Source: Clostridia bacterium
GTDB lineage: Bacteria > Bacillota > Clostridia > Christensenellales > CAG-138
NCBI GenBank assembly: GCA_017438865.1
Contig: JAFRUN010000063.1
Location: forward strand, 21,949 to 85,948
Reading direction: 5' to 3'
Length of the DNA stretch: 64,000 nt
How positions within the stretch are numbered: position 1 is the stretch's first letter; every line of letters begins with the position of its first letter. The translations under genes were made by a program, and so were the position numbers. Positions 41,216 through 49,061 of this stretch are shown piece after piece. A model generated the notes under the pieces. That model ran no database searches. It was not told the DNA's origin and saw nothing but the letters and a program-made list of their open reading frames with translations.

Positions 41216-43180
41216 ATGATTTGCAAGGAATGCGGAGCATACAATCCCGATCATGCAGAGTTCTGCAAGGTTTGTGCCGCAAGTCTGAAAGGCAAACCTG
41301 CATCCGCTGAGCCCGAGCTCACCGAGGATGCGCCGCAGCCGACCAAGCGGTTCAGCCGTCCTTCCTGGATGCCGGAAGTAACGGAACAGCCCGTTCGCGA
41401 GACCGCTGAAACAGTCAGCGAAGCGGTTGAAGAACCGGCGGCGGAAGTCGAACCGGAGGAGGTCGAAACGGTCGTCGAGGAAGAAGAACCCGAGGTCGAG
41501 GAAGAAACCGCTCAGGTCTGGTCCCCCGTGCAGAACCGCCGCAGCGCAAGACGCGCAAGAAAAGAAGAAGCTGAGGACGAGCCCGAAGAGGACGAAGAAG
41601 AATCCGACGAAGACGAAGACGAGGACGAAGGCATTTACAACGACGAAGAGGCGCTCGAGGACGATGACGACTCCTTCGAATACGAGCCCACTCCGCCGAA
41701 GCGCAAACAGCAGAAGAAAAAGAACAACACGCTGTTCACCGTCCTTCTGATCGCCATCATCGTCGTAATCATCGGCATTCTCGCAGTCGGCGGCATCTGG
41801 GCTTACAACAAATTCTTCAAGGATAAAACGCCGGACAACCGCGGCGGAAACGCTTCTCAGACCGGAACGGTCGAGCCCGACAATCCCTCCGCTGAGCCGG
41901 GACAGACGAACGAGCAGTCCTCCGTGCCCGATGCAAAGCATGCGCAGCTCCAGGAAATGATCGGTGAAAAGGGCGAAGACATTGTCGCCATCACGGTCGT
42001 CATTCCCGCGAACGCTTCTGTTGTCATCGATTTCCCGAATCAGGACGATTACATGTTTGAGAATACCCAGGCGAAAGATCTTACCCGTAAGGTCAAGATC
42101 CCTGTCGAGGTATTCTATCCCGGTCAGCCGCTCGAGGAGTCGACGCTTGAGATCACGCCCGACATCACGATCAATGCGGCGGACGGAAGCTCCTACAAGG
42201 TCGAGTGCGCTTCGTTCACCCGCACGTTCCCGAAACTGAACATTACGATCACCGCGCCGGTGCCCGAGGGCGACGAGCCGATCATGGCGCCGGAAAACAA
42301 TGTGATCTCCCTTACCGGCACGATCGACGAACCCACCGCGGACGTCTTTGTGAACGATGTGAAGATTCAGGTCTATACGGGCGGCGTGTTCATGTACGAC
42401 TACAAGTTCCCGGAGGGCGTATCGGAAGACACCGAGGACACGATCACCATCGTCGCTTCGAAGAACAACTGTGTTACCGACACGAAAGAAGTTCGCGTGC
42501 ATGCATACAAGTTCATTCCCGAACCCATGAAGCTCGACGTCAAAGCGGACAATCTGCACGCAGACAAGAACGGTAAGCTCACCGTTACCGGCACGACGCT
42601 TCCGGGTGCGACGCTTTCCGCCGTCAGCGACAATTCCACCAACGTCCTCTGCGGCAGCGTCAACGTGGACGGCGAAGGCAACTTCTCCTTCCAGGTGACC
42701 ATGGACTCCAACTTCTACGGCATGTCGACGATCACCCTGAACGCGGTCAAGGAAGGCGCCGAAAGCGGCAGCACGAAGTTCACGGTCGTCAAGGGCTTCG
42801 CGGACAAGAAAGCGTTCCTGAAGTACTACAACAAGACGAAGACATATTTCGAGATCGTTCCGAAATCCACCAAGGGCAAGCTCACGATCAAGGAAATGCT
42901 CGACAACGTTTCGCAGTACGCCACCAACGGCTACGGTTTCCGTATTACGGCGAAGGTCGTCGAGGTCTCCGAGGTCGACGGCGGAACGATCATCAAGATG
43001 ACGGTTTACAAATCCGGCGAAACGATCTATGTGCACAAGCTGAGCAGCGTGATGGAGCCGGAAAAGAACATCGGCAAATACTACAACATCTACGGCAACT
43101 TTGTCGGCACCTATGAAGATACCGGATGCGTCGAGTTCCTCGGCTGGTTCGCCGAAAGCAAGAAGGATCTCAAGGACTGA
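41216..43180 (+). CDS. Zinc-ribbon, acidic-linker, single-pass membrane protein with Ig-like extracellular part
   Basis: 654 residues. The N-terminal zinc ribbon is MICKECGAYNPDHAEFCKVC (C3, C6, C17, C20). A very acidic, low-complexity segment (about 40-165, dominated by E and D) follows, then a basic stretch and one membrane helix (about 176-200). The outer part of about 450 residues contains beta-rich repeats, including LTGTIDEPTADVFVNDVKI and LTVTGTTLPGATLSAVSDN, resembling bacterial Ig-like folds, and a C-terminal OB-like region (VVEVSEVDGGTIIKMTVY). Cytoplasmic ribbon plus outer Ig-like stalk suggests signal or structural tethering. No function assigned. Confidence 0.8.
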   Translation: MICKECGAYNPDHAEFCKVCAASLKGKPASAEPELTEDAPQPTKRFSRPSWMPEVTEQPVRETAETVSEAVEEPAAEVEPEEVETVVEEEEPEVEEETAQVWSPVQNRRSARRARKEEAEDEPEEDEEESDEDEDEDEGIYNDEEALEDDDDSFEYEPTPPKRKQQKKKNNTLFTVLLIAIIVVIIGILAVGGIWAYNKFFKDKTPDNRGGNASQTGTVEPDNPSAEPGQTNEQSSVPDAKHAQLQEMIGEKGEDIVAITVVIPANASVVIDFPNQDDYMFENTQAKDLTRKVKIPVEVFYPGQPLEESTLEITPDITINAADGSSYKVECASFTRTFPKLNITITAPVPEGDEPIMAPENNVISLTGTIDEPTADVFVNDVKIQVYTGGVFMYDYKFPEGVSEDTEDTITIVASKNNCVTDTKEVRVHAYKFIPEPMKLDVKADNLHADKNGKLTVTGTTLPGATLSAVSDNSTNVLCGSVNVDGEGNFSFQVTMDSNFYGMSTITLNAVKEGAESGSTKFTVVKGFADKKAFLKYYNKTKTYFEIVPKSTKGKLTIKEMLDNVSQYATNGYGFRITAKVVEVSEVDGGTIIKMTVYKSGETIYVHKLSSVMEPEKNIGKYYNIYGNFVGTYEDTGCVEFLGWFAESKKDLKD

Positions 43181-43183
43181 GGA

Positions 43184-43482
43184 ATGCGTATCTGGGCAAA
43201 AACAATTCAACATCAAAGATACAATCGGAAGTCGTGCGGGAGTTCGCTCTCGCACGACCGTCTGATTTAGAGGGCTGGTCGCCGGTTTTGCACGAGCTGT
43301 GTCAGGCGCTTGATCTTGCCCGTCCCGTTGTGCTTGAAAAGCATATCCGCGAGCTGGATCAGTTCTCGCACACGGTTTTTCGCGGAAGCGACTTTATGGA
43401 GCCGGTTCGCTTCGATCGCTTCGAAATCGAGATTTTTCCCGAAAAAAAAGAGCATGAAACATTCGATCGACGTTCATACTAA
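43184..43482 (+). pseudogene. Small conserved protein of Clostridia, frame broken at an A-run
   Basis: ATG 43184 opens MRIWAK in one frame. The rest of a plausible protein continues in another frame to the stop at 43480-43482: SKIQSEVVREFALARPSD, then LEKHIRELDQFSHTVFRGSD and a C-terminal RFDRFEIEIFPEK. Small proteins I recall from Clostridia have this whole arrangement (MRxWxK start, DRFE-EI-F-P-KK end). One extra A in the five-A run at about 43198-43202 would join the halves into 99 residues. This is a real frameshift, a sequencing error, or -1 slippage. It follows the zinc-ribbon gene by three bases. Confidence 0.65.
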
Positions 43483-43488
43483 CGTCGA
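43467..43488 (+). promoter_or_regulatory. Hairpin just upstream of the DUF378 ribosome binding site
   Basis: TCGACGTT/AACGTCGA, eight base pairs with a six-base loop, includes the stop codon of the preceding gene and ends two bases before AAGGAG. It has no T-run, so it is not a terminator; it may act as an mRNA processing or protection structure. Confidence 0.4.
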
Positions 43489-43501
43489 AAGGAGTGATTT
43501 C

Positions 43502-43717
43502 ATGAATATCGTTGCCTTGATTCTGATGATCGTAGGTGCGCTGAACTGGCTGCTTGTCGGCATCTTCAATTTCAATCTCGTAACGGCGATTTTCGGAGCG
43601 GGATCCGTGATGTCGGTCATCCTCTATATCCTCGTCGGACTCGGCGGTATCTGGGGGATCGTAATGCTTTTCCAGCGCAATGTACGACACACATCGTTTA
43701 TGAACGACGATGCATAA
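43502..43717 (+). CDS. DUF378 family small membrane protein
   Basis: 71 residues from ATG 43502 with GGAG well placed upstream. The sequence opens MNIVALILMIVGALNWLLVG with a second helix VILYILVGLGGIWGIVMLF, the hallmark of DUF378 proteins (two helices, conserved GALNWLLVG). Function of the family is unknown. The gene is followed at once by a terminator. Confidence 0.92.
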   Translation: MNIVALILMIVGALNWLLVGIFNFNLVTAIFGAGSVMSVILYILVGLGGIWGIVMLFQRNVRHTSFMNDDA

Positions 43718-43725
43718 ACTCTGAA

Positions 43726-43750
43726 AAAGAAGCCGGTCGGCTTCTTTTTT
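43726..43750 (+). terminator. Terminator after DUF378
   Basis: AAAGAAGCCG-GT-CGGCTTCTTT, ten base pairs with a two-base centre (tighter loop needs one open pair), running into further T. Confidence 0.85.
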
Positions 43751-43811
43751 CGTACTGGATTTTTTGCCGGATCCGCGTTATAATGAATCATCCGATGCGG
43801 AGGTGACGGAA

Positions 43812-44291
43812 ATGGATTGGATGAAAGAAACAAACGAACAACTGAAACGCGGCGCATTTCTGATGGTAAAGGGCAATCCGATGACCATCGGCTGGGGACA
43901 GTTCGGGATCATATGGGGCAAACAGACATTCTCCGTTTACGTCCGCAAAAGCAGATTTACGCACGAACTTCTTGAAAACGAAACGACATTCACCGTCAGC
44001 GTTCCGAACGCCGGCACGATGAAGAACGAGCTTGCGTTCTGCGGAACGAAGTCCGGGCGCGACGTCGGCAAGATGACGGAGCTGAACGCGTCCCTCTTCC
44101 CCGCCCGCTTCGGCGCGCAGGACGGATTCAAGGGCTGCAGATACCATATCGAATGCAGGATCCTGTTCCGTACCGATCTCGACGAACATCTTCTTGCGGA
44201 TTATGCGCTGCTTTCACGCTACTATTCGGACGGCGATCCGCACACCATGCTGATCGGCGAAATCCTCGGTATTTCGGAGGAAAACGAATGA
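43812..44291 (+). CDS. Flavin reductase-like (FMN-binding) protein
   Basis: 159 residues from ATG 43812 (GGAGG nine bases upstream). It resembles the flavin reductase/DIM6-NTAB split-barrel family: MTIGWGQFGIIWGKQTFSVY near the N-terminus, KSRFTHELLENETTFTVSVP and a LAFCGTKSGRDVGKM segment. Such proteins bind FMN and reduce flavins or act in anaerobic electron transfer. A TATAAT at 43779-43784 is a likely -10, with a poor -35. The stop overlaps the lipoprotein start by four bases. Confidence 0.88.
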   Translation: MDWMKETNEQLKRGAFLMVKGNPMTIGWGQFGIIWGKQTFSVYVRKSRFTHELLENETTFTVSVPNAGTMKNELAFCGTKSGRDVGKMTELNASLFPARFGAQDGFKGCRYHIECRILFRTDLDEHLLADYALLSRYYSDGDPHTMLIGEILGISEENE

Positions 44292-44782
44292 AGCGTGTTT
44301 TCACGCTCCTGACCTGCCTGCTGCTGCTTTTCGGCTGTTCCGGAGCGCCGCAACATCATTATCGGAATACGGCTTTTACTGCTGCGCTGCCCGAGCGTTT
44401 CGAACCCGTGGAGAATGCGCCGGTCCTGTGCTTTGCGCCGTTCGGCGATCCGCTGCATGCAAGCAGCATTACGGTTTCTTTGACCGAGCTGAACTGGTAC
44501 TTCGACGATTTTTCGGATGCGGAATACCGCGATGCCTTGGTTTCGCTTTGCGGGTATGAAGATCTTGCGGTATGGGAGATCTCGTCGTGCCGCGTCGACG
44601 GATACGATGCAAAACGGATCGCGTGTTCCGTAACGGTCGATCAGGGAACGAATGATCTGATCATCTATGCAATCGGCGCGGACCGCATCTGGTTTTTTAC
44701 GCTTCTGAACCGGCAGGGCGACAGTTATGTCGATTCGTTTGATTCCATGATGAAGACCGTGCGTTTTTCGGAGGGGAAATGA
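44288..44782 (+). CDS. Small lipoprotein, uncharacterised
   Basis: 164 residues. Signal peptide MKRVFTLLTCLLLLFGC ends in lipobox LFGC with the modified cysteine at position 17. The mature part (about 147 residues) has a PsbP-like/DUF-type layout: an N-terminal HYRNTAFTAALPERFE, central LNWYFDDFSDAEY and C-terminal YVDSFDSMMKTVRF, reminiscent of proteins that end in a short helix after a beta sheet. Function unknown. Coupled by ATGA overlaps to the flavin-reductase-like gene before it and the dehydrogenase after it. Confidence 0.78.
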   Translation: MKRVFTLLTCLLLLFGCSGAPQHHYRNTAFTAALPERFEPVENAPVLCFAPFGDPLHASSITVSLTELNWYFDDFSDAEYRDALVSLCGYEDLAVWEISSCRVDGYDAKRIACSVTVDQGTNDLIIYAIGADRIWFFTLLNRQGDSYVDSFDSMMKTVRFSEGK

Positions 44783-45504
44783 GAGGAAAAGTTTTGATCA
44801 CGGGCGCATCCGGCGGGATCGGGTCGTCGATTGCAAAGCGGTTTGCGGATGCGGGCTGGTCCGTCGCGCTCCAATACAATACCAATCGTGATGCGATCGA
44901 TTCGCTCGTTCGCACGTTCCCGGCAGACGCGGCATATCTCTGCCTGCAATGCGACCTGACTTCCGCCGAGGATGTGCGGCGTATGGTCGACGATCTGCAC
45001 CGGCGGTTCGGAACGGTCTCCGTGCTCGTCAACTGCGCGGGCAAGGCGCTTGCGCAAAAGCTGCTGTCCGATACGACGGACGACGAGTATGATCTGATCT
45101 TTGCGACGAACGTGCAGGCGCCTGTCCGGCTGACGCGGCTCCTCGTTGACGATCTGCGCGCAAATCACGGTGCCGTCGTGAACGTTTCGTCGATGTGGGG
45201 CGTTACCGGCGCATCGTGCGAGGTGCTTTATTCCGCGTCGAAAGCAGCGGTCATCGGCTTTACGAAGGCGCTTGCAAAGGAGCTTGCGCCGTCCGACGTG
45301 ACCGTGAACGCCGTTGCGCCCGGTCTGATCGACACGGCGATGAACGCGCATCTGTCCGAGGAAGATCTTGCGGCTTTTGCCGCGGAAACGCCGCTTCAAC
45401 GGATCGGAACGCCGCAGGACGTTGCCGACGCGGTTTTTTGGCTTGCGAACGCGCGGTTTGTCACCGGACAGGTTCTGTGCTGCGACGGCGGCTGTACGAT
45501 ATGA
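44779..45504 (+). CDS. Short-chain dehydrogenase/reductase (FabG-like)
   Basis: 241 residues. Rossmann motif TGASGGIGSS near the N-terminus, NCAG, catalytic serine in NVSSMWG and the YxxxK motif (YSASK), plus the C-terminal GQVLCCDGGCTI. The overall form is that of 3-oxoacyl-ACP reductases, though FabG-like proteins outside fab clusters have varied substrates. It overlaps the lipoprotein gene by four bases and ends at a strong terminator, closing a three-gene unit. Confidence 0.9.
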   Translation: MRGKVLITGASGGIGSSIAKRFADAGWSVALQYNTNRDAIDSLVRTFPADAAYLCLQCDLTSAEDVRRMVDDLHRRFGTVSVLVNCAGKALAQKLLSDTTDDEYDLIFATNVQAPVRLTRLLVDDLRANHGAVVNVSSMWGVTGASCEVLYSASKAAVIGFTKALAKELAPSDVTVNAVAPGLIDTAMNAHLSEEDLAAFAAETPLQRIGTPQDVADAVFWLANARFVTGQVLCCDGGCTI

Positions 45505-45516
45505 GCCCGAAAAAAC

Positions 45517-45551
45517 AGGCGACCGGGTTTTTCCGGTCGCCTTTCTTTTTT
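45517..45551. terminator. Terminator between the dehydrogenase and the ROK kinase
   Basis: AGGCGACCGG/CCGGTCGCCT, ten base pairs, six-base loop, then a T-rich tail; an A-run on the other side makes it usable for the convergent gene. Confidence 0.88.
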
Positions 45552-45555
45552 TATT

Positions 45556-46443
45556 TCAGGATATGATCAGCCCTGCGCCGATGATACCCGCGTCGTTTCC
45601 CGCAGAAGCGACGACGATCTCCGGACATGTCTCGAAGAAGCATTTGCGCGCCACGTCTGCACGGAGCGGATCGAGCAGAAAACTGCCTGCACCGCTGACG
45701 CCGCCGCCGATCGCGATCCGTTCGGGATCCAGAAGATTGACGATCGAAGCGATGTAGCTTCCGAAATCGTCGATATACGCTCTGAACAACTCCAGCGCGT
45801 CGGGATTCCCCTGTTTTGCGGCTTCAATAACGTCCTTTGCGGAGGACATGCCGAACGCGGCGCCGTCCTTTGCAAGGCGCGTTGCAGAGCAATAGGTCTC
45901 CGCACAGCCGTCGATCCCGCAGGTGCAGTGCCGTCCGCCGTTGCACAGGACCATGTGTCCCGGCTCCGTTCCGTTTCCGCGTCCGCCGCCGAACAGCATG
46001 CCGTTGACGATCAGACCGCCGCCGATGCCCGTGCCGATCGTGATCATCATCGCCGTCCGCGTTCCCTTCAGCGCGCCGATCCTGTGCTCGGCAAGCGTCG
46101 CCGCGTCTGCGTCGTTCACGAGACAGACGGGTTTGTGCAGCGCCGCTTCGAGAAGCGACGCAAGCGGTGTGTGATGAAATCCGAGATTGTGCGCATCGAT
46201 GACCAGCCCCGCTTCCGGGTTGACGCTGCCGGGAACGGCGACGCCGACGCCTGCGATCGCATCCGGTGCAGCACCCGTGCGGTCCAGGATCGCCTGATAC
46301 ACTTCCGCACAGGCGGCAACGACCGCATCCGTACCTTCTCCGCGCGGGAATTTCACCGAATCCTTTGCAATCAGACGGTTGTTCTCATCGATAATGCCCG
46401 CCGCAATATTCGTCCCGCCGATATCAAAGCCGAATCGCAGCAT
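45556..46443 (-). CDS. ROK-family sugar kinase (glucokinase-like)
   Basis: 295 residues from ATG 46443. N-terminal phosphate-binding DIGGTNIAAGI, the ROK signature with zinc ligands HCTCGIDGCAE, catalytic region LVNDADAATLAE and the GTGIGGGL loop. It phosphorylates glucose or a related hexose with ATP. Its ATG shares one base with the TSCPD stop (TAATG), so translation is coupled. Last gene of a five-gene minus-strand unit. Confidence 0.93.
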   Translation of the reverse strand: MLRFGFDIGGTNIAAGIIDENNRLIAKDSVKFPRGEGTDAVVAACAEVYQAILDRTGAAPDAIAGVGVAVPGSVNPEAGLVIDAHNLGFHHTPLASLLEAALHKPVCLVNDADAATLAEHRIGALKGTRTAMMITIGTGIGGGLIVNGMLFGGGRGNGTEPGHMVLCNGGRHCTCGIDGCAETYCSATRLAKDGAAFGMSSAKDVIEAAKQGNPDALELFRAYIDDFGSYIASIVNLLDPERIAIGGGVSGAGSFLLDPLRADVARKCFFETCPEIVVASAGNDAGIIGAGLIIS

Positions 46444-46691
46444 TACTGCTCCACCGCCCTCTCGATTGCAAGCGCAAGCTGATCGGCGCAGGATGTGCTG
46501 CTCGGTCCGCAGGTGTTGCCCTTCAGGATACGGACGAGCTTGTCGGTCTCCATTCCTTCGACCAGCTTGCCGATCGCTTTCAGATTGCCGTTGCATCCGC
46601 CCGTAAAGGCAACGTTGTAAACCTTTCCGTCGACCAGATCAAAATCCACCTTCGAGGAACAGACGTTGTTGACTTTCATCGTATAGTGCAT
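46443..46691 (-). CDS. TSCPD-domain small protein (TIGR03905 type)
   Basis: 82 residues. It ends with the TSCPD-like block GNTCGPSSTSCADQLALAIE, also found at the C-terminus of some B12-dependent ribonucleotide reductases, preceded by VYNVAFTGGCNGNLKAIGKLV. Function of the stand-alone protein is unknown; conserved cysteines suggest metal binding. Two starts compete: ATG 46691 has AAGGAG eight bases upstream, while ATG 46697 overlaps the upstream stop (ATGA) but is only two bases from that site. Confidence 0.85.
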   Translation of the reverse strand: MHYTMKVNNVCSSKVDFDLVDGKVYNVAFTGGCNGNLKAIGKLVEGMETDKLVRILKGNTCGPSSTSCADQLALAIERAVEQ

Positions 46692-46693
46692 CT

Positions 46694-47902
46694 TCATTTC
46701 TCCTTTCCTGTGTATAAAATCAATTTTGACATCGGTTTTTCGATTCCGTATGTAATCAGCGCCGCAGCGATAAATGCGATCGCAAGTCCCGTGATCGTGA
46801 CCGTCCATTGTGTATTCGCGCCTTTTGCGGCGATATCCGCGCCGCTCTTTGCATCGAACGCGCCGCACAGCTTTACGATCAGCCATTGATGCCACAGATA
46901 GAGATTGTAGGACACGGCGGCGATCGCAGCAAGCACGCGGTTGTCAAGGATCTTTCTGACCGGTTTGGCGGATACGGACGCACCGAGCAGAAATACCGTA
47001 AACGCAAAGGACAGCGGCACACGATAGCGCATCTGCCATACCTGCTGGTTCGAGGCGACGCCTGCAGCCGAACAGCTTTGAAACAGCTTTGCGATCACAA
47101 CGAGCGCGCCGATCGCAGCAACCGTACCGAAGATCGACGGGATCGCCTTGCGCCGTACCCGATCTGCATACCAAACATACAGGTGCGCCGCCATCATTCC
47201 GTTTGCAAAGACCGGCAGGAAGGTCAAAAAACGGTTGACCATCACGCGCGGTTCGCCGATCGCGGGACTGACGTCGTTCGCAAACCAGATCCCGACCAGC
47301 AGCATCGTCGCGTAGATCAGCAGAGGCTTCCTTTGAAACGCTCTTGCAAGCCGCGGAAAAACCAGATAGAACGCGACCTCAATGCACACCGTCCACATGA
47401 CCGCCGTGATCGCGGTGAACAGGAACGTGTCGTTGAACAGCATCTGCGTGAACGTCAGGTGCGTCAGGAGGTCTTTCAGCGCGAAAGCCGAACGTCCCGC
47501 ATATTCGCCGCGTCCCGTCGCAACTGCGAACATGACGATCACCGCAAAAAGGTAGCTCGGAACAATGCGCGCAAACCGCTTTTTGAAATAAACTCTGACG
47601 GAATCGACCGGCGTGCCGCAGAACGTGTTCCTTGCATACGGCAGATACAGCACAAACGCCGAAAGCAGGAGCATCAGATCGACGCAAAGGTATCCGACGC
47701 GCCGGATGACGTCCGGATTGATCCTTGCAACGCCCGCCCACGCAAGAAACGGCGTTTCATAGATCGGCATCAGCCATGTCTGCTGCCAGAAATGAAACCA
47801 CAGCACACAGAGAACGCCGAGCGCGCGCACGCCGTCCAGCACGCCTACATGCTTTGTATCGACCGCAAAAACCGATGCGCCAGTTCCGTTCAGACGTTTC
47901 AT
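46694..47902 (-). CDS. Acyltransferase 3 family membrane protein
   Basis: 402 residues with about ten membrane helices. N-terminal LDGVRALGVLCVLWFHFWQQ carries the family's conserved arginine and histidine. Proteins of this family O-acylate peptidoglycan, polysaccharides or glycolipids. The SGNH hydrolase overlapping by four bases upstream may be the extracytoplasmic or esterase partner, as in OatA-type acyltransferase-SGNH fusions; here the two halves are separate genes. Substrate unknown. Confidence 0.9.
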   Translation of the reverse strand: MKRLNGTGASVFAVDTKHVGVLDGVRALGVLCVLWFHFWQQTWLMPIYETPFLAWAGVARINPDVIRRVGYLCVDLMLLLSAFVLYLPYARNTFCGTPVDSVRVYFKKRFARIVPSYLFAVIVMFAVATGRGEYAGRSAFALKDLLTHLTFTQMLFNDTFLFTAITAVMWTVCIEVAFYLVFPRLARAFQRKPLLIYATMLLVGIWFANDVSPAIGEPRVMVNRFLTFLPVFANGMMAAHLYVWYADRVRRKAIPSIFGTVAAIGALVVIAKLFQSCSAAGVASNQQVWQMRYRVPLSFAFTVFLLGASVSAKPVRKILDNRVLAAIAAVSYNLYLWHQWLIVKLCGAFDAKSGADIAAKGANTQWTVTITGLAIAFIAAALITYGIEKPMSKLILYTGKEK

Positions 47903-48606
47903 GCCGTTTCATTTCGGGCGGCGTCCGCCGCATATTTCCGCAGGATCGACGTGACCGCCGGATCGGGAACCGTTTCCGCCGCAGCCGCGTCTTCGAGCGC
48001 CGCGGGCGTCTTCCCTTTTTCAAACCGAACCCTGAAATCGATCAGCCGGTCCGGAAGCCGGTCCGGATCTGCCGGAGCGCACAGCAAAAGCGCAAGCGTC
48101 GCCGCGATCAGATAATCGCCGTAAGGAGACGCGTGCGAGCCGTCGAACCAGTAAAGCCCGATCTCCGGATGATCGATGCGAAGCGCTTCGTAAATCTCCG
48201 CGACCGGCGCGAGCAGCGCGTTGTATTTCACGGCAAGCGTGCGGTAAATGCCGCTGATGAGCTCGGCTTTTTCCGGTTCGTTCTTTTTCGCCCATGTCAT
48301 GTAAAGGACCGGCTTTGTGCCGACATGATTGCAAAGATCAATCAGTTTTTTAAGCGGCGGTTCCGTTTCCTCGATCGGCGGGATCGGATGCCCGAACTGC
48401 TGGATCACGCAGTAATCGTATCCGCCGTACAGAAGCGCAAAACGCACGGAAAAGTACTCTTCGCAATGCCAGTCAAGCGTTTTGTTTGAAAACGCAAGCA
48501 TGGTCACGTCCGTCCGTTCGCCGGTAAGCGCTTCGCACATCCCGGCGAACAGATGCGGCATATCATTGAAATACGTATGGCTGTTGCCGATAAAGAGTAC
48601 TTTCAA
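47899..48606 (-). CDS. SGNH/GDSL-like hydrolase
   Basis: 235 residues. N-terminal block I is LFIGNSHTYFNDMPH with the likely nucleophile serine. The C-terminal block DGSHASPYGDYL carries the aspartate and histidine of the triad (D-x-x-H). No signal peptide is visible, so the protein appears cytoplasmic unless exported otherwise. A stop/start overlap links it to the acyltransferase. Esterase or acyl-transfer activity on a carbohydrate is likely but unproven. Confidence 0.85.
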   Translation of the reverse strand: MKVLFIGNSHTYFNDMPHLFAGMCEALTGERTDVTMLAFSNKTLDWHCEEYFSVRFALLYGGYDYCVIQQFGHPIPPIEETEPPLKKLIDLCNHVGTKPVLYMTWAKKNEPEKAELISGIYRTLAVKYNALLAPVAEIYEALRIDHPEIGLYWFDGSHASPYGDYLIAATLALLLCAPADPDRLPDRLIDFRVRFEKGKTPAALEDAAAAETVPDPAVTSILRKYAADAARNETA

Positions 48607-48621
48607 AACCGCTTCTCCGTC

Positions 48622-48942
48622 TCAGTCCCACTCGATCGCGCCGATGCTGTCGAGATACGCTTCGCTGTAATCCATGTAGTCCTCCACGAACCGCATACAG
48701 TACATTTTCTGCTCGTCAAACGCTTTCTGCATCCCCTCAAAGAGGAAATCGAACGCTTTTTCGTCGTCATAGACTTCGCCGTCGTTCACACCGCTCGTTT
48801 CCATGAATTCCTCGTCGAGCGCAATGACGCGGTCCAGCATGGCGTCAAACGTCTCTTCCTTCAGGATCAGGAAATCCCCCTGCTCCATAAAGCGCTGCTT
48901 GATGAATTTCTTTGCGTTTTCCAGACTGTATTCCTCTTCCAT
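48622..48942 (-). CDS. Uncharacterised acidic protein
   Basis: 106 residues from ATG 48942, with GGAGG five bases upstream; the ATG at 48954 overlaps that site and is rejected. It is acidic and helical, with repeated aromatic-acidic patterns such as MRFVEDYMDYSEAYLDS near the end. A TATAAT lies upstream at about 48971-48976. It begins the unit continuing into the SGNH hydrolase after 15 bases. I do not recognise a family with certainty. Confidence 0.7.
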   Translation of the reverse strand: MEEEYSLENAKKFIKQRFMEQGDFLILKEETFDAMLDRVIALDEEFMETSGVNDGEVYDDEKAFDFLFEGMQKAFDEQKMYCMRFVEDYMDYSEAYLDSIGAIEWD

Positions 48943-49021
48943 ACGAACCTCCATGCATTGATAAATGAATTATAACACACTTTCAAAAAGGTTGCTACTG
49001 TTTCCGCAAATTTTCGCCGAC

Positions 49022-49047
49022 AAAAAAACCGCCCGTACCCCGGGCGG
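49022..49047 (-). terminator. Terminator after folA
   Basis: CCGCCCG/CGGGCGG, seven base pairs, five-base loop, followed on the minus strand by seven T. Confidence 0.9.
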
Positions 49048-49061
49048 CTCGGAAAAAGCCG

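Noticed and set aside
43267-43455. Minus-strand 62-residue frame within the frameshifted gene
   Set aside because: The plus-strand reading has the recognisable protein; the minus strand lacks a ribosome binding site and context.
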